NCBI RefSeq assembly: GCF_000949865.1
Contig: NZ_JWJH01000015.1
Span: 1 to 64,000, forward strand
From: Rhizobium nepotum 39/7
GTDB lineage: Bacteria; Pseudomonadota; Alphaproteobacteria; Rhizobiales; Rhizobiaceae
DNA: 64,000 bases
Reading direction: 5' to 3'
Shown: in pieces, positions 37,601 through 48,110 of the stretch
Layout: every line of letters starts with the position of its first letter
Numbering within the stretch: the stretch's first letter is position 1
Translations under genes and position numbers: made by a program
The notes under the pieces: generated by a model
Databases searched by the model: none
Told to the model about the DNA's origin: nothing
Seen by the model: only the letters and a program-made list of their open reading frames with translations

Positions 37601-38854
37601 ATGCGTGCCAATTACCTGTTCACCAGCGAGTCCGTGGCCGAAGGTCATCCGGACAAGGTTTGTGACCGTATTTCCGATGAAATCGTGGATCTTATTTATC
37701 GTGAAGCGTCCAAGACGGGTGTCGATCCCTGGACCGTGCGCATCGCATGCGAAACGCTTGCGACGACCAACCGCGTCATTATCGCCGGTGAGGTTCGGGT
37801 TCCCGATACCCTGCTGAAGAAGGACAAGGTCGTCAAGGACGCCGCCGGCCACCCGATCATCAACCCCTCCAAGTTCAAGTCCGCCGCCCGCAAGGCGATC
37901 CGCGACATCGGCTACGAACAGGACGGTTTTCATTGGAAGACGGCCAAGATCGACGTTCTCCTGCACCCGCAGTCGGCGGATATCGCGCAGGGCGTGGATA
38001 ACGCCTCCGACAAGCAGGGCGACGAGGGCGCTGGCGACCAGGGCATCATGTTCGGTTACGCCTGCCGCGAAACGCCGGACCTGATGCCGGCGCCGATCTA
38101 TTATTCCCACCGTATCCTGCAACTGCTCGCCACCGCCCGCAAGAGCGGCGAAGGCGAAGCGGCGAAGCTCGGCCCGGACGCCAAGAGCCAGGTGACGGTT
38201 CGTTACATCGACGGCAAGGCGGCGGAAGCGGTATCCATCGTTCTGTCCACGCAGCATCTCGATGCAAGCTGGGATTCGAAGAAGGTTCGCGACGTCGTCG
38301 AACCCTATATCCGCGAAGCTCTGGGCGACCTGAAGATCGCCGATGATTGCCAGTGGTATATCAACCCGACGGGCAAATTCGTGATCGGTGGTCCCGATGG
38401 CGACGCGGGCCTGACGGGCCGCAAGATCATCGTCGACACCTATGGCGGTGCCGCTCCGCATGGCGGCGGCGCATTCTCCGGCAAGGACACGACCAAGGTC
38501 GACCGTTCCGCCGCCTATGCTGCACGCTATCTCGCCAAGAACGTCGTGGCTGCCGGCCTGGCCGAGCGCTGCACTATCCAGATTTCCTATGCGATCGGCA
38601 TCGCCCAGCCCTTGTCGATCTATGTCGATCTGCACGATACGGGCAAGGTCAGCGAAGATCAGGTCGAAGCCGCCATCCGCAAGGTTATGGATCTGTCGCC
38701 GTCGGGCATCCGTCGTCATCTCGATCTCAACAAGCCGATCTACGCCAAGACGTCTTCCTACGGCCATTTCGGCCGCAAGGCCGGCCGTGACGGCTCCTTC
38801 TCCTGGGAGAAGCTCGATCTGGTGAAGCCGCTCAAGGAAGCTTTGAGCGCCTGA
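37601..38854 (+). CDS. metK: S-adenosylmethionine synthetase
   Basis: A 417-residue MetK making SAM from methionine and ATP, the methyl donor for the several SAM enzymes in this window. The N-terminal [21 protein letters not shown] and the signature motifs [11 protein letters not shown] and [20 protein letters not shown] (each within family blocks) are intact, with the C-terminal [20 protein letters not shown]. The ribosome site is TGAGGGGAATC. No SAM-II riboswitch fold is apparent in the 187-nt leader region; a palindromic operator candidate is there instead. Confidence 0.97.
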   Translation: MRANYLFTSESVAEGHPDKVCDRISDEIVDLIYREASKTGVDPWTVRIACETLATTNRVIIAGEVRVPDTLLKKDKVVKDAAGHPIINPSKFKSAARKAIRDIGYEQDGFHWKTAKIDVLLHPQSADIAQGVDNASDKQGDEGAGDQGIMFGYACRETPDLMPAPIYYSHRILQLLATARKSGEGEAAKLGPDAKSQVTVRYIDGKAAEAVSIVLSTQHLDASWDSKKVRDVVEPYIREALGDLKIADDCQWYINPTGKFVIGGPDGDAGLTGRKIIVDTYGGAAPHGGGAFSGKDTTKVDRSAAYAARYLAKNVVAAGLAERCTIQISYAIGIAQPLSIYVDLHDTGKVSEDQVEAAIRKVMDLSPSGIRRHLDLNKPIYAKTSSYGHFGRKAGRDGSFSWEKLDLVKPLKEALSA

Positions 38855-38902
38855 GCCTTGTTATTTGACGGCGATTGAGAGATACCGTCACCAACCTTTT
38901 GT

Positions 38903-38938
38903 AACCCGCACAGCGCCTCATGTGGCGCTGTGCGGGTT
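38903..38938 (+). other. Perfect 15-bp hairpin between metK and trmB
   Basis: AACCCGCACAGCGCC (38903-38917) and GGCGCTGTGCGGGTT (38924-38938) form a perfect stem closed by a 6-nt loop (TCATGT). No U-tract follows (AAGTCTATTTG), and the trmB ATG is only 27 nt on. It may be a factor-dependent terminator of metK, an attenuating structure or an RNase III site. Confidence 0.65.
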
Positions 38939-38965
38939 AAGTCTATTTGTTCTTGAGAGTATGAC

Positions 38966-39664
38966 ATGACGGAAGAGCGGCGCTCGCGCGCAACGGAAGC
39001 TTTTTTTGGCAGACGCAAGGGCAAGCCCCTGCGCAATCAGCAGATCGATACGATCGAAAACCTGCTGCCTTTGCTGAAAATCGATCTGGAAAGCACGCCG
39101 CCGCAAAATCTCGTCGCTCTCTTTCCGGCGGATGTGAAATCGGTTCGTCTGGAAATTGGTTTCGGCGGCGGCGAGCATCTTGCCCACCGCGCGGTTGAAA
39201 ACCCGGAGACCGGTTTCATCGGCGTCGAACCCTTCGTCAACTCTATGGCAAAGCTGCTGGCGAGCGTGCGTGAAGGCGAGCTGATGAATATCCGCCTTTA
39301 CGACGATGACGCGACGCAATTGCTCGACTGGCTGCCGGAAGCATCCATCGGTCACATCGACCTTCTCTATCCCGATCCCTGGCCCAAGAAGAAGCACTGG
39401 AAGCGCCGTTTCGTTTCCGACGTCAATCTTGCCCGTTTCCATCGCGTGTTGAAACCCGGCGGCAAGTTCTGCTTCGCCTCCGATATCGATACCTACGTCA
39501 ACTGGACGCTGCAACATTGCGCTCGCCATGGCGGTTTCGAATGGACGGCGGCAAGCGCTGAGGACTGGCGCACGCCCTATGCCAACTGGCCAGGCACGCG
39601 TTACGAGAACAAGGCGAAAAGAGAAGGCCGCAGCTCGGCCTATCTCACCTTCATCCGTACCTAG
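38966..39664 (+). CDS. trmB: tRNA (guanine-46-N7)-methyltransferase
   Basis: A 232-residue SAM-dependent TrmB that makes m7G46 in the variable loop of tRNAs. The SAM site [15 protein letters not shown] and the catalytic-side motif [17 protein letters not shown] are diagnostic, as is the C-terminal [14 protein letters not shown]. It follows metK beyond a strong hairpin and ends inside a palindromic repeat. Confidence 0.95.
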   Translation: MTEERRSRATEAFFGRRKGKPLRNQQIDTIENLLPLLKIDLESTPPQNLVALFPADVKSVRLEIGFGGGEHLAHRAVENPETGFIGVEPFVNSMAKLLASVREGELMNIRLYDDDATQLLDWLPEASIGHIDLLYPDPWPKKKHWKRRFVSDVNLARFHRVLKPGGKFCFASDIDTYVNWTLQHCARHGGFEWTAASAEDWRTPYANWPGTRYENKAKREGRSSAYLTFIRT

Positions 39665-39766
39665 AGCACGTCCAGTTTAAACGGAATCGTTGGACGTGCT
39701 CTAGTTCTTTATTTTCAAGCATTTTCCAGACGTAAAACCGCTACGCACTTTTACTGGAAATGCTCT
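39661..39766. repeat. Composite palindromic intergenic repeat (rhizobial RIME-like)
   Basis: The first palindrome is CTAGAGCACGTCCA / TGGACGTGCTCTAG (39661-39674 and 39691-39704), a perfect 14-bp inverted repeat. The second is agcattttccag / ctggaaatgct (39718-39729 and 39754-39764), nearly perfect. The trmB stop codon TAG lies inside the first arm. Placed between convergent trmB and rbsK, it may also serve as terminator for both. Confidence 0.75.
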
Positions 39767-39779
39767 AATCAGCCGGCTG

Positions 39780-40679
39780 TCAGATATTCGCGTCCACTTC
39801 CGCCGCAACCGGAATGGAAGGCTGGGCGCCGGCGCGGGTGCAGGCGAGCGAGCCTGCGACAGCGGCGCGCTTCAGCGCCTTTTCAAAATCCATCCCCTGA
39901 TCGAGGCTTGCGGCAAGATAACCGCAGAAGGTATCGCCCGCGCCGACCGTGTCGACCGGCTCGATCTTGAGACCGGAGGCCTTGAAAACCTTGCCGTTGC
40001 GAATGGCGATCACGCCGTCCGCACCAAGCGTCACGATCAATGTCTGGCCGGTCTTATCGTGCAGGGCCTTGATTTCGCTTTCCCGTTCGGAAGCTGAAAG
40101 GCCGCTTTTGCCGATCAGCAGCTCGAACTCGGTTTCATTGGCGATGACGATATCGGCAAGGCCGGCAAGGCGCGACCCATCGGCGGTCAGCGGCGCGGTG
40201 TTGATGATGGTGGTGATGCGTTTTGCCTTCGCGGCAGTCAGCGCCGCTTCGATAGCGGATGCCGGCACCTCGAACTGAAGCATCAGAATATCGCTCGCCG
40301 ACATCTCCGCCACGACCTTTGCGGCGTCAGATGCGGAGACTTCGCCATTGGCGGCGGGAATGACCGAGATCATGTTCTCCCCGCCTTCACCGATCAGGAT
40401 CACGGCCGTCCCCGTGGGGCCGGGTGCGGTCTTGACGAGCGACAGGTCGGTGCCGGCATCGCGCAGCAATGTCAGAGCCGGTGCGGCAAAGGTGTCGTCG
40501 CCCGTAGCGCCCGCCATTTTGACCGTGGCGCCCGCGCGTCGTGCGGCAAGCGCCTGATTGGCTCCCTTTCCGCCAGCCGCCGTGGAAAAGGTCTCCCCCG
40601 TCACGGTTTCACCGGGTTTGGGCAGACGTTTGGCGGTGGCGACGAGATCCATGTTGATGGAGCCGAAAACAGTAATCAT
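39780..40679 (-). CDS. rbsK: Ribokinase (PfkB family)
   Basis: A 299-residue PfkB-family sugar kinase, most like ribokinase (D-ribose to ribose-5-phosphate). FGSINMDLV, the substrate-binding GGKGANQALAARRAG and the C-terminal signature VDTVGAGDTFCGYLAA with the catalytic Asp are present. No ribose transporter is adjacent, so it may instead serve nucleoside salvage together with the nucleoside hydrolase at 50614-51558; that link is inference. A related sugar specificity cannot be excluded. Confidence 0.87.
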   Translation of the reverse strand: MITVFGSINMDLVATAKRLPKPGETVTGETFSTAAGGKGANQALAARRAGATVKMAGATGDDTFAAPALTLLRDAGTDLSLVKTAPGPTGTAVILIGEGGENMISVIPAANGEVSASDAAKVVAEMSASDILMLQFEVPASAIEAALTAAKAKRITTIINTAPLTADGSRLAGLADIVIANETEFELLIGKSGLSASERESEIKALHDKTGQTLIVTLGADGVIAIRNGKVFKASGLKIEPVDTVGAGDTFCGYLAASLDQGMDFEKALKRAAVAGSLACTRAGAQPSIPVAAEVDANI

Positions 40680-40731
40680 GGGGGCATGTCCGTATGGGAT
40701 TTAAGCGAGGCGGCGACTTTGCCCGAGGGGA

Positions 40732-41925
40732 TCACTCGTCGTCAACCACTCGCAGTTTCGCCGTTCCCGCCCTGTTTTCCGCAAAGCGCCGCGCCTGTTC
40801 GATTTCCCCGTGAGAGGTTTCTTTTTCAGAGGGTGAAAAATCGAGACCTTCGATCTTCTGGCCGCGTGCCAGCACCTTGTCGGAGGATATCAGCATCATG
40901 TCGACGTCTTTCTGCGCCAGCCCGAAATGGGCTTGCAGCTTGCGCGTCCGGTCGTCCAGCCGCCGCACATCATCCATGAGAAGGGCGACTTCGCCCTGAA
41001 TGAGATGCGCCTGCTCGCGCATGCGCTGATCCTTCAAGACCGACTGGATGACCTGCACCGACAGCATCAAAAGCGATGGCGAAACGATGACGACGCGGGC
41101 GCGGTGGGCGCGCTGCACCAGATATTCGAAATGCTGGTGAATATCAGCGAAGATCGATTCGGAAGGTACGAAGATGAAGGCCGTATCCTGCGTTTCGCCG
41201 CGTATCAGATATTTTTCCGCCACATCGCGAATATGCACTTCCATATCCCGGCGGAACTGCTGGGTGGCGGCCCGTTTGCCCTCGGGCGTTTCATCCGCTT
41301 TCAGCGCATTCCAGGCCTCCAGCGGAAACTTGGCGTCGATGACAAGGGATGGCGCGTTGTTCGGCATCCTGATGATGCAGTCGGGCCGGTAGCCGTTCGA
41401 AAGCGTCGGTTGAAGCTGAAAGGCGCCAGGGGGAAGCGCATCGGCGATCAACGCTTCCATGCGCGCCTGTCCGAAGGCCCCGCGCGTCTGCTTGTTGGAG
41501 AGGATCGCCTGAAGACCGACCACATCCTTTGCCAGATCCTGAATATTGCCCTGCGCGGCATCGATAACCGCAAGCCGCTCCTGCAAGCGGCTCAGGTTTT
41601 CGTGCGTTGAGCGGGTCTGCTCTGTCAGCGTTTCGCCCAGTCGCTGCGACATGCCGTCAAGGCGCTGGTTGATCGTCTGGCCCATCTCGGTCTGGCGTGT
41701 GCCGAGCGTCTCCGCCATTGCCGCGATCCGGCCGTGCAATTCGGACTGGGTTTTCAGCAGGTCGGAAATTTCACCATCGGCTTCCGGTTTTTTCTCACGA
41801 CTTTTCGCGACCACCCACAAAGCGGAGAGGCCGAAAACCAGAGCCGCGAGGAGCGCGCCGAAGCTGATGTCGACGGAGCCGGCACGCAAGGCGGGATCGA
41901 GGAGAAAAGAGAAATCGATGCTCAT
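40732..41925 (-). CDS. rmuC: DNA recombination protein RmuC homolog
   Basis: A 397-residue RmuC family protein. One N-terminal transmembrane helix (about residues 18-40) is followed by a coiled coil (about 50-140, QSELHGRIAAMAETLGTRQ onward) and the PD-(D/E)XK-like nuclease domain with YRPDCIIRMPN and LVIDAKFPLEAW. The family is linked to limiting DNA inversions and rearrangements in E. coli. I start at MSIDFSFLLDP; 18 more in-frame residues upstream are not needed. It lies 52 nt upstream of rbsK on the same strand. Confidence 0.9.
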   Translation of the reverse strand: MSIDFSFLLDPALRAGSVDISFGALLAALVFGLSALWVVAKSREKKPEADGEISDLLKTQSELHGRIAAMAETLGTRQTEMGQTINQRLDGMSQRLGETLTEQTRSTHENLSRLQERLAVIDAAQGNIQDLAKDVVGLQAILSNKQTRGAFGQARMEALIADALPPGAFQLQPTLSNGYRPDCIIRMPNNAPSLVIDAKFPLEAWNALKADETPEGKRAATQQFRRDMEVHIRDVAEKYLIRGETQDTAFIFVPSESIFADIHQHFEYLVQRAHRARVVIVSPSLLMLSVQVIQSVLKDQRMREQAHLIQGEVALLMDDVRRLDDRTRKLQAHFGLAQKDVDMMLISSDKVLARGQKIEGLDFSPSEKETSHGEIEQARRFAENRAGTAKLRVVDDE

Positions 41926-42073
41926 GACCAAATCTAGCAGATTTCCAGTGATTCGTAAGATCAAAACAAGAACATTCATGCGGCAGAAATGAGTCGGGCG
42001 AAACAGGCCAAAGGGCCCTTTTCACCCGCGTATTTTTTATTTCCTCCGCGCAAGAGATACGTTATGGGAAGCC

Positions 42074-42586
42074 ATGACTATCAAACCGCTTATCATTTTG
42101 CCCGATCCCGTGTTGCGCCAGCAATCAAGGCCCATCGAACAGGTGGATGCCGAAGTGTTGCGCCTTGCGGACGATATGCTCGAAACCATGTATGATGCGC
42201 CGGGTATCGGCCTTGCCGCCATTCAGGTTGGCGTGCCGCGCCGCATGCTGGTGATCGACGTTTCGCGCGACGACGAGGAGAAAAAGCCGGTCGTCTTCAT
42301 CAATCCGGAAATCCTCAAAGTGTCCGACGATGTCTCGGCCTATGAGGAAGGATGCCTGTCCATTCCCGATTATTATGCCGAGGTCGAGCGCCCTGCGTCC
42401 CTGACGATGAGATATGTCGACCGTGACGGCAAGCAGCAGACCATCGATGCGGACGGCCTTCTCGCAACCTGTCTGCAGCACGAGATCGATCACCTGAACG
42501 GCATTCTGTTCATCGATCGTATTTCGCGGCTGAAGCGTGAGATGGTCATCAAGAAATTCACCAAGGCAGCCCGCGCAAAGATCTGA
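42074..42586 (+). CDS. def: Peptide deformylase
   Basis: A 170-residue iron-dependent deformylase removing the formyl group from nascent N-terminal methionine. All three motifs are intact: [19 protein letters not shown] (metal Cys) and [10 protein letters not shown] (metal His pair and catalytic Glu). It begins def-fmt-truA, the standard rhizobial order; fmt supplies the substrate side of the same formylation cycle. Confidence 0.97.
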   Translation: MTIKPLIILPDPVLRQQSRPIEQVDAEVLRLADDMLETMYDAPGIGLAAIQVGVPRRMLVIDVSRDDEEKKPVVFINPEILKVSDDVSAYEEGCLSIPDYYAEVERPASLTMRYVDRDGKQQTIDADGLLATCLQHEIDHLNGILFIDRISRLKREMVIKKFTKAARAKI

Positions 42587-42633
42587 TCCGCCTTAAACCG
42601 GAGACGGAACGGCGTAGGAAACAGGGGGCGATT

Positions 42634-43569
42634 ATGGCTCTTCGCATCATTTTCATGGGCACGCCGGCGTTTTCCGTTCCCACATTGCGTGCATTGGTGG
42701 AAGCGGGTCACGAGGTCGTTGCCGTCTATACGCAGCCACCGCGTCCCGGCGGCCGCCGCGGTCTCGATCTTCAGAAATCTCCGGTGCACCAGGCGGCCGA
42801 ACTGCTGGGCCTGCCCGTGCTGACGCCGGTGAATTTCAAGGCTGAGGAAGACCGGCAGCAATTTAAGGAATTCAACGCCGATGTTGCGGTCGTCGTTGCC
42901 TATGGGCTGCTTTTGCCCGAGGCGATCCTCTCCGGCACGCGGCTTGGCTGTTATAACGGCCACGCCTCGCTGCTGCCGCGCTGGCGCGGTGCGGCGCCCA
43001 TCCAGCGGGCGATCATGGCCGGCGATGCCGAGACCGGCATGATGGTCATAAAAATGGAAAAGGGGCTGGACACCGGCCCCGTCGCGCTGACTGCAAAGGT
43101 CGCGATAGGTCAGAACACCACGGCAGGTGAATTGCACGATAGCTTGATGCTAACAGGCGCGCGGCTGATGAAACAGGCGATGGACAAGCTGGAAGATGAT
43201 GATCTGCCTCTCGTCGCACAGGCGGAAGACGGCGTTCTCTATGCTTCCAAGATCGACAAGGGCGAGACCCGCATCGAATTTTCCCGGCCCGCGCAGGATG
43301 TGCATAATCATATTCGCGGCCTTTCGCCCTTTCCCGGTGCGTGGCTGGAAATGGAAATCGGCGGCAGGGCGGAACGTGTGAAGGTGCTGGCCTCCGAACT
43401 GGCAAGCGGCATGGGAGAAGCGGGCGCTGCGCTCGATGACGCCCTCACCATCGCCTGCGGCAGCGGTGCCGTGCGGCTCACCCGCTTGCAGAAGGCGGGC
43501 GGCAAGCCGATGTCGGCTGTCGATTTCGTTCGCGGCACGCCGGTTCCCGCCTCGACGAGGCTTGGCTGA
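42634..43569 (+). CDS. fmt: Methionyl-tRNA formyltransferase
   Basis: A 311-residue enzyme formylating initiator Met-tRNA with 10-formyl-THF. The N-terminal [14 protein letters not shown] and catalytic [20 protein letters not shown] block are present; the family's N-I/V-H signature is N-G-H here, a mild deviation with the catalytic Asn and His kept. The C-terminal tRNA-binding domain runs from about residue 205. Its stop overlaps the truA start as TGATG. Confidence 0.96.
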   Translation: MALRIIFMGTPAFSVPTLRALVEAGHEVVAVYTQPPRPGGRRGLDLQKSPVHQAAELLGLPVLTPVNFKAEEDRQQFKEFNADVAVVVAYGLLLPEAILSGTRLGCYNGHASLLPRWRGAAPIQRAIMAGDAETGMMVIKMEKGLDTGPVALTAKVAIGQNTTAGELHDSLMLTGARLMKQAMDKLEDDDLPLVAQAEDGVLYASKIDKGETRIEFSRPAQDVHNHIRGLSPFPGAWLEMEIGGRAERVKVLASELASGMGEAGAALDDALTIACGSGAVRLTRLQKAGGKPMSAVDFVRGTPVPASTRLG

Positions 43570-44369
43570 TGCCGCGTTTCCGCATGACCATCGAATATGA
43601 TGGCTCGCCTTACTTCGGCTGGCAGAGACAGAACAACGGCCCTTCGGTCCAGGGCGCGCTTGAAGCCGCTGTCCGGTCGCTGACCGGCGAAACCGTTTCC
43701 ATTCGCGGCGCGGGCCGCACCGATTCCGGCGTACACGCCGTGGGGCAGGTCGCCCATGTCGATCTTTCCCGCGAATGGCAACCCTACACGCTGCGTAATG
43801 CGTTGAACGCCCATCTGGCCATGGCGAAGGAGGCCGTCTCGGTTGTCGACGTAACGGCGGTGACCGAGGATTTCGACGCGCGCTTCTCCGCGTTGCGCCG
43901 CCATTATCTGTATCGCATCATCTCGCGCAAGGCGCGGCTGGCGCTGGAGCACAAGCGCGCCTGGTGGGTGTCGAAGGATCTGGACCATGAGCGCATGCAT
44001 GCGGCAGCCCAGATGCTTGTTGGCCGGCACGATTTCACGACTTTCCGCTCGGTCCATTGTCAGGCGAACAGCCCGGTCAGAACGCTCGACCGGCTGGACG
44101 TGACGCGCAATGGCGATCTCATCGAGATACGCGCCACCGCACAGAGTTTTCTGCACAACCAGATACGCTCTTTTGCCGGTACGCTGAAAATGGCCGGCGA
44201 AGGCGCCATGACGCCGGAGGATGTGCGTGCCGCACTGGAGGCGCGGGATCGCAAAGCCTGCGGGCCCGTCGCGCCGCCGGACGGTCTTTATTTCATGCAG
44301 GTCGATTATCCCGACGTCATTCCGCCGCGTGTGTATTCAAAAGCCGAAACGGCCGAGGATGCGGACTGA
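43569..44369 (+). CDS. truA: tRNA pseudouridine(38-40) synthase TruA
   Basis: A 266-residue TruA modifying positions 38-40 in tRNA anticodon stems. The catalytic aspartate is D52 in [23 protein letters not shown] near the N-terminus and [15 protein letters not shown] toward the C-terminus are family marks. One-base overlap with fmt (TGATG) indicates coupling. It converges on the membrane-protein gene at 44391. Confidence 0.96.
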   Translation: MPRFRMTIEYDGSPYFGWQRQNNGPSVQGALEAAVRSLTGETVSIRGAGRTDSGVHAVGQVAHVDLSREWQPYTLRNALNAHLAMAKEAVSVVDVTAVTEDFDARFSALRRHYLYRIISRKARLALEHKRAWWVSKDLDHERMHAAAQMLVGRHDFTTFRSVHCQANSPVRTLDRLDVTRNGDLIEIRATAQSFLHNQIRSFAGTLKMAGEGAMTPEDVRAALEARDRKACGPVAPPDGLYFMQVDYPDVIPPRVYSKAETAEDAD

Positions 44370-44390
44370 CTTGGAAGCTCGTGCCGGTTC

Positions 44391-44987
44391 TCAGGCGGGA
44401 TAGACGCCGAGAAAACGTTGCAGGGCTTCCGAGAGAAGCATGCCGGGTACGAGCAGGGTCATGACGATCGCCGAGACGAGCAGCGACTGGTCGCGGATGA
44501 AGAACCTCACGATCCGCGAAAAGGCGAAGACCAGCGACAGCAAGAGTGCCAGCCAGAGGATGGCGATCAGCCCCTGCAAAGGCGGCAGGAAGAACGCGAT
44601 CAGAATCAGAACCGCATAGGCATAGGAAAACGGCAGCGATAGCCAGTTCATGGTGGTGACGAGGGGCGCGAATTTTTCCCGGGCACCGAATGCGAACAGC
44701 AGCATGCCGATCAACAGCAGCGGCACGATCCAGCAGATGGCCTCGACCATCGCCAGGCGGAAGAAAAAGATGAACCCCGTTCCGGTGCCCGGCGGATAGC
44801 TGGCGAGGAAGGCGGCGCGCAGCCACAGCCAGGAAATCAGCATGGCGGGCAGGCACCAGAGGATGGAATAGAACGACCGCCACATGCCACGCTCGGACAG
44901 GTCCAGATAACGCGCGCCGGTGTGGTCGCCGAGCAGCAACAGCCACAGGCCCTTCAGATAGAGCCTTATTTCACTTGCCGTCGGCAT
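44391..44987 (-). CDS. Polytopic inner-membrane protein of unknown function
   Basis: A 198-residue protein with about five hydrophobic segments (around residues 38-62, 72-103, 117-135, 137-158 and 168-186). I do not recognise a catalytic motif; the N-terminal [20 protein letters not shown] resembles the start of small conserved rhizobial membrane proteins near dapE. It overlaps the end of dapE by 17 nt, so it is translationally coupled with dapE in a dapD-dapE run. No function is assigned. Confidence 0.7.
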   Translation of the reverse strand: MPTASEIRLYLKGLWLLLLGDHTGARYLDLSERGMWRSFYSILWCLPAMLISWLWLRAAFLASYPPGTGTGFIFFFRLAMVEAICWIVPLLLIGMLLFAFGAREKFAPLVTTMNWLSLPFSYAYAVLILIAFFLPPLQGLIAILWLALLLSLVFAFSRIVRFFIRDQSLLVSAIVMTLLVPGMLLSEALQRFLGVYPA

Positions 44988-46167
44988 GGGTGAACCAGCG
45001 TTCGATAAAAGTCTCGTAGATACGCGTCAGCGTCTCAAGATCGGCGACGGCGACGCGTTCATCGACCATATGCATGGTCTGTCCGACGAGGCCGAATTCC
45101 ACCACCGGGCAATAATCCTTGATGAAGCGTGCATCCGATGTGCCGCCGGTGGTCGAAAGTCGGGGTTCCTTGCCGGTCACGGCTTCCACGGCGCCGGAGA
45201 GCGACGAGATGAGGGCATTGTTCCGTGTCAGGAAAACATGGGCCGGGCGGTCAGCCCAGACGATCTCGTATTTGGCCGGTGCGCGGTCCGGGCGAAGGTC
45301 TCCCCCGGCAGCGGCTGCATCGAGGCGGCGGATGATTTCCGCGCGCAGGCTTTCCACCGTCCAGCTGTCGTTGAAACGAATGTTGAAGGCCGCCGTCGCC
45401 CGCGCCGGGATCACATTGGTGGCGGCATTACCGGTATCGACGGTCGTCACTTCCAGATTGGAAGGTTGGAAATCATCCGTGCCGTGATCGAAAGGCGGGT
45501 GCATCAGCGCATGGGTCAGCTGCAACAACCCGCGAATGGGATTGTCGGCCAGATGCGGATAGGCGGCGTGGCCCTGCACGCCGTGTACCGTGATGCGGCC
45601 GGAAAGCGATCCACGGCGGCCGATCTTGATCATGTCGCCCAGCTGGTCGGGATTGGTGGGCTCGCCCACAACGCAGGCATCCCATGTTTCGCCTCTGGCG
45701 GCGGCCCATTCCAGAAGCTTGGAGGTGCCGTTGATCGACGGGCCTTCCTCATCGCCGGTGATCAGGAGGGAAACGGAACCCTTCGGTTTGCCGTGTTTTT
45801 CGATATGGCGGGCAATGGCGGCGACGAAACAGGCGATACCGCCCTTCATGTCCACCGCACCGCGGCCGAACATTTCACCGCCGGCGATTTCAGCCGCAAA
45901 GGGCGGGTGGCTCCACGCCGCCTCGTCGCCCACCGGAACGACATCCGTATGGCCCGCAAACATCAAATGCGGACCTTCCGTGCCGAGCCTGGCATAGAGG
46001 TTCTCCACGTCAGGCGTTCCGGCTTCCGTCGCCACCATTTTTTCCACCGCAAAGCCAAGCGGCGAAAGCAGGGTATCGAGCAGCGATAACGCACCACCTT
46101 CGGCGGGCGTCACCGAAGGGCAGCGGATAAGGGCGGCGAGATTGGCAACGGGATCGGTCGTGGTCAT
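44971..46167 (-). CDS. dapE: Succinyl-diaminopimelate desuccinylase
   Basis: A 398-residue di-zinc M20-family hydrolase that makes LL-diaminopimelate in lysine and peptidoglycan synthesis. Metal and catalytic motifs are [24 protein letters not shown] (bridging Asp), [15 protein letters not shown] (catalytic and metal Glu) and [10 protein letters not shown]. The C-terminal [20 protein letters not shown] is the DapE-specific block. dapD lies 14 nt upstream, so two consecutive steps of one pathway are co-transcribed. Confidence 0.95.
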   Translation of the reverse strand: MTTTDPVANLAALIRCPSVTPAEGGALSLLDTLLSPLGFAVEKMVATEAGTPDVENLYARLGTEGPHLMFAGHTDVVPVGDEAAWSHPPFAAEIAGGEMFGRGAVDMKGGIACFVAAIARHIEKHGKPKGSVSLLITGDEEGPSINGTSKLLEWAAARGETWDACVVGEPTNPDQLGDMIKIGRRGSLSGRITVHGVQGHAAYPHLADNPIRGLLQLTHALMHPPFDHGTDDFQPSNLEVTTVDTGNAATNVIPARATAAFNIRFNDSWTVESLRAEIIRRLDAAAAGGDLRPDRAPAKYEIVWADRPAHVFLTRNNALISSLSGAVEAVTGKEPRLSTTGGTSDARFIKDYCPVVEFGLVGQTMHMVDERVAVADLETLTRIYETFIERWFTHADGK

Positions 46168-46181
46168 GTCAGTGGCTTCTA

Positions 46182-47036
46182 TCAGTCGCGCAGAAGTTCG
46201 TTGATACCGGTCTTCGAGCGGGTCTTTTCATCGACGCGCTTGACGATGACGGCGCAATAGAGGCTCGGGCCCGGCTCGCCGTTCGGGAAAGGCTTGCCAG
46301 GCATGGTGCCGGCAACGACGACGGAATAGGGCGGCACTTCGCCATAGGTAATCTCGCCTGTGGCGCGATCGACGATTTTGGTCGACTTGCCGATGAAGAC
46401 GCCCATGCCGAGAACGGCGCCTTCGCGCACGATGCAGCCTTCGACGACTTCCGAACGGGCGCCGATGAAGCAATTATCCTCGATGATGGTCGGGCCGGCC
46501 TGAAGCGGCTCCAGAACGCCGCCGATGCCGACGCCGCCTGACAGATGCACGTTCTTGCCGATCTGCGCACAGGAGCCGACGGTTGCCCAGGTATCGACCA
46601 TCGTGCCTTCATCGACATAGGCGCCGAGATTGACGAAGGAGGGCATCAGCACCACGTTCTTTGCCACATAGGCGGAGCGACGCACCACTGCGTTGGGCAC
46701 GGCCCGGAAACCCGCGGCGCGGTACTGGTTTTCGCCCCAGTTCTCGAACTTGGACGGCACCTTGTCCCACCAGGTGGATTCACCCGGTCCGCCGGTGACG
46801 ATTTCCATGTCGTTCAGCCGGAAGGAGAGGAGCACGGCCTTTTTCAGCCATTGGTTCACCTTCCAGTTCCCGTCCGCCTGCTTTTCGGCGACGCGGACCT
46901 TGCCGCTGTCGAGAAGTTGAAGAGATGTGTCCACGGCATCGCGAACCTCGCCCTTCGTCGATACATTTACGCCGTCACGGTTGTCGAAGGCTGTTTCGAT
47001 GATGGTTTCGAGGGAGGTGAGATCCGTAAGGCTCAT
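46182..47036 (-). CDS. dapD: 2,3,4,5-tetrahydropyridine-2,6-dicarboxylate N-succinyltransferase
   Basis: A 284-residue left-handed beta-helix acyltransferase catalysing succinylation of tetrahydrodipicolinate, two steps before DapE. Hexapeptide repeats are readable in [31 protein letters not shown] and [20 protein letters not shown]. The start [10 protein letters not shown] is preceded on the minus strand by AAGGAATTTTCC; twelve more in-frame residues upstream are not conserved. It is the first gene of dapD-dapE-membrane protein. Confidence 0.95.
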   Translation of the reverse strand: MSLTDLTSLETIIETAFDNRDGVNVSTKGEVRDAVDTSLQLLDSGKVRVAEKQADGNWKVNQWLKKAVLLSFRLNDMEIVTGGPGESTWWDKVPSKFENWGENQYRAAGFRAVPNAVVRRSAYVAKNVVLMPSFVNLGAYVDEGTMVDTWATVGSCAQIGKNVHLSGGVGIGGVLEPLQAGPTIIEDNCFIGARSEVVEGCIVREGAVLGMGVFIGKSTKIVDRATGEITYGEVPPYSVVVAGTMPGKPFPNGEPGPSLYCAVIVKRVDEKTRSKTGINELLRD

Positions 47037-47179
47037 GGAAAATTCCTTAAAGTCGCGTGTGTTCGTGGTCACGGATGGTCCCGCACCGCTGGAAGGCTCT
47101 GGCCATTTGATCTAAGGGAGTGTTGGAAAGGCGTCAATGTGATTTGGGTGATTTGGCGCGTCAGACGAAAGGCATCGAA

Positions 47180-48040
47180 ATGACACGACTGAAAAACGGC
47201 AAATTGCAGCGCAAGGACGGGGTATGGGACCCGTTGAAGCGAAGCTCTGCGGACAAGCAGCAGGCCGAGGTCGTTCAAAAAACGCCGCAGTCGGATTCCC
47301 CGTCCTACAGGCTTGCCTATGTGGACATGGACTTTCTATGCCGCGAGGAATTGCGCCCCGTCAGGCTGCAGCTGGAACTTCTGAAGACGGAAATGGCGCT
47401 CACCGAGCGCGGGATCAAATCCACCGTCGTTATGTTCGGCGGCGCCCGTATTCCCGAACCGGGCGGTGAGGCATGGGCGGCGCGCAACGAGACGCAGAAG
47501 CGCAATCTGGAGCAAGCCTCCATTTATTACGAGGAGGCGCGCAAGTTCGCCCGGCTTTGTACCGATTATGGCGCGAAATCCGGGCACCTGGAATATGTGG
47601 TGGTTACCGGCGGCGGTCCGGGTGTCATGGAAGCGGGCAATCGCGGTGCTGCCGACGTAGGCGGCCCATCGATCGGTCTCAACATCGTTCTGCCGCACGA
47701 GCAGGCACCCAACCCCTATGTCACGCCGGAGCTGAGCTTCAACTTCCACTATTTCGCCATTCGCAAGATGCATTTCCTGATGCGGGCGAAGGCCGTAGTG
47801 ATTTTCCCCGGCGGTTTCGGTACCCTCGATGAACTCTTCGAGACGCTGACCCTGATCCAGACGAAGCGCATGGCGCCAATCCCGCTCATTTTGTTCGGGG
47901 AGAAATTCTGGCGCTCCGTCGTCAATTTCGAATTCCTGGCGGACTTCGGCACCATTGCGCCCGAAGATATGGAGCTGTTGCATTTCGCCGAAACGGCCGA
48001 CGATGCATGGAACATCATATCCGCCTATTACGAGCACTGA
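47180..48040 (+). CDS. LOG-family protein (lysine decarboxylase-like / cytokinin riboside phosphoribohydrolase fold)
   Basis: A 286-residue LOG/TIGR00730-type protein with the motif PGGFGTLDELFETL and the upstream VVTGGGPGVMEAGNRGAADVGG nucleotide-binding segment (in two parts, about residues 132-155). Family members hydrolyse nucleoside 5'-monophosphates to base and ribose-5-phosphate. Here the protein is longer than plant-type LOG by about 90 N-terminal residues, so cytokinin activation should not be assumed. The start MTRLKNGKLQ follows AAAGGCATCGAA. It is divergent from dapD. Confidence 0.85.
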   Translation: MTRLKNGKLQRKDGVWDPLKRSSADKQQAEVVQKTPQSDSPSYRLAYVDMDFLCREELRPVRLQLELLKTEMALTERGIKSTVVMFGGARIPEPGGEAWAARNETQKRNLEQASIYYEEARKFARLCTDYGAKSGHLEYVVVTGGGPGVMEAGNRGAADVGGPSIGLNIVLPHEQAPNPYVTPELSFNFHYFAIRKMHFLMRAKAVVIFPGGFGTLDELFETLTLIQTKRMAPIPLILFGEKFWRSVVNFEFLADFGTIAPEDMELLHFAETADDAWNIISAYYEH

Positions 48041-48053
48041 TTTTTTACTTGAG

Positions 48054-48110
48054 GCGACGAAGTAATTTTAGGGTTTAATTAGCAAACATAACCTAATTTT
48101 ACCTCGTCGC
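48054..48110. promoter_or_regulatory. Long imperfect inverted repeat upstream of the chemoreceptor gene
   Basis: A 19-nt arm at 48054-48072 (GCGACGAAGTAATTTTAGG) and its inverted partner at 48092-48110 match at 16 of 19 positions, with a 19-nt AT-rich spacer that itself holds GTTT/AAAC. It ends 97 nt before the chemoreceptor ATG and begins 14 nt after the LOG gene. It could be an operator, or a terminator without a U-tract. Confidence 0.55.

Noticed and set aside
47180-48040. LOG protein as a plant-hormone (cytokinin) activating enzyme
   Set aside because: The PGGFGT motif is shared by many nucleotide-hydrolysing LOG proteins and this one has a long N-terminal extension; there is no cytokinin gene nearby, so the specific role is not supported.
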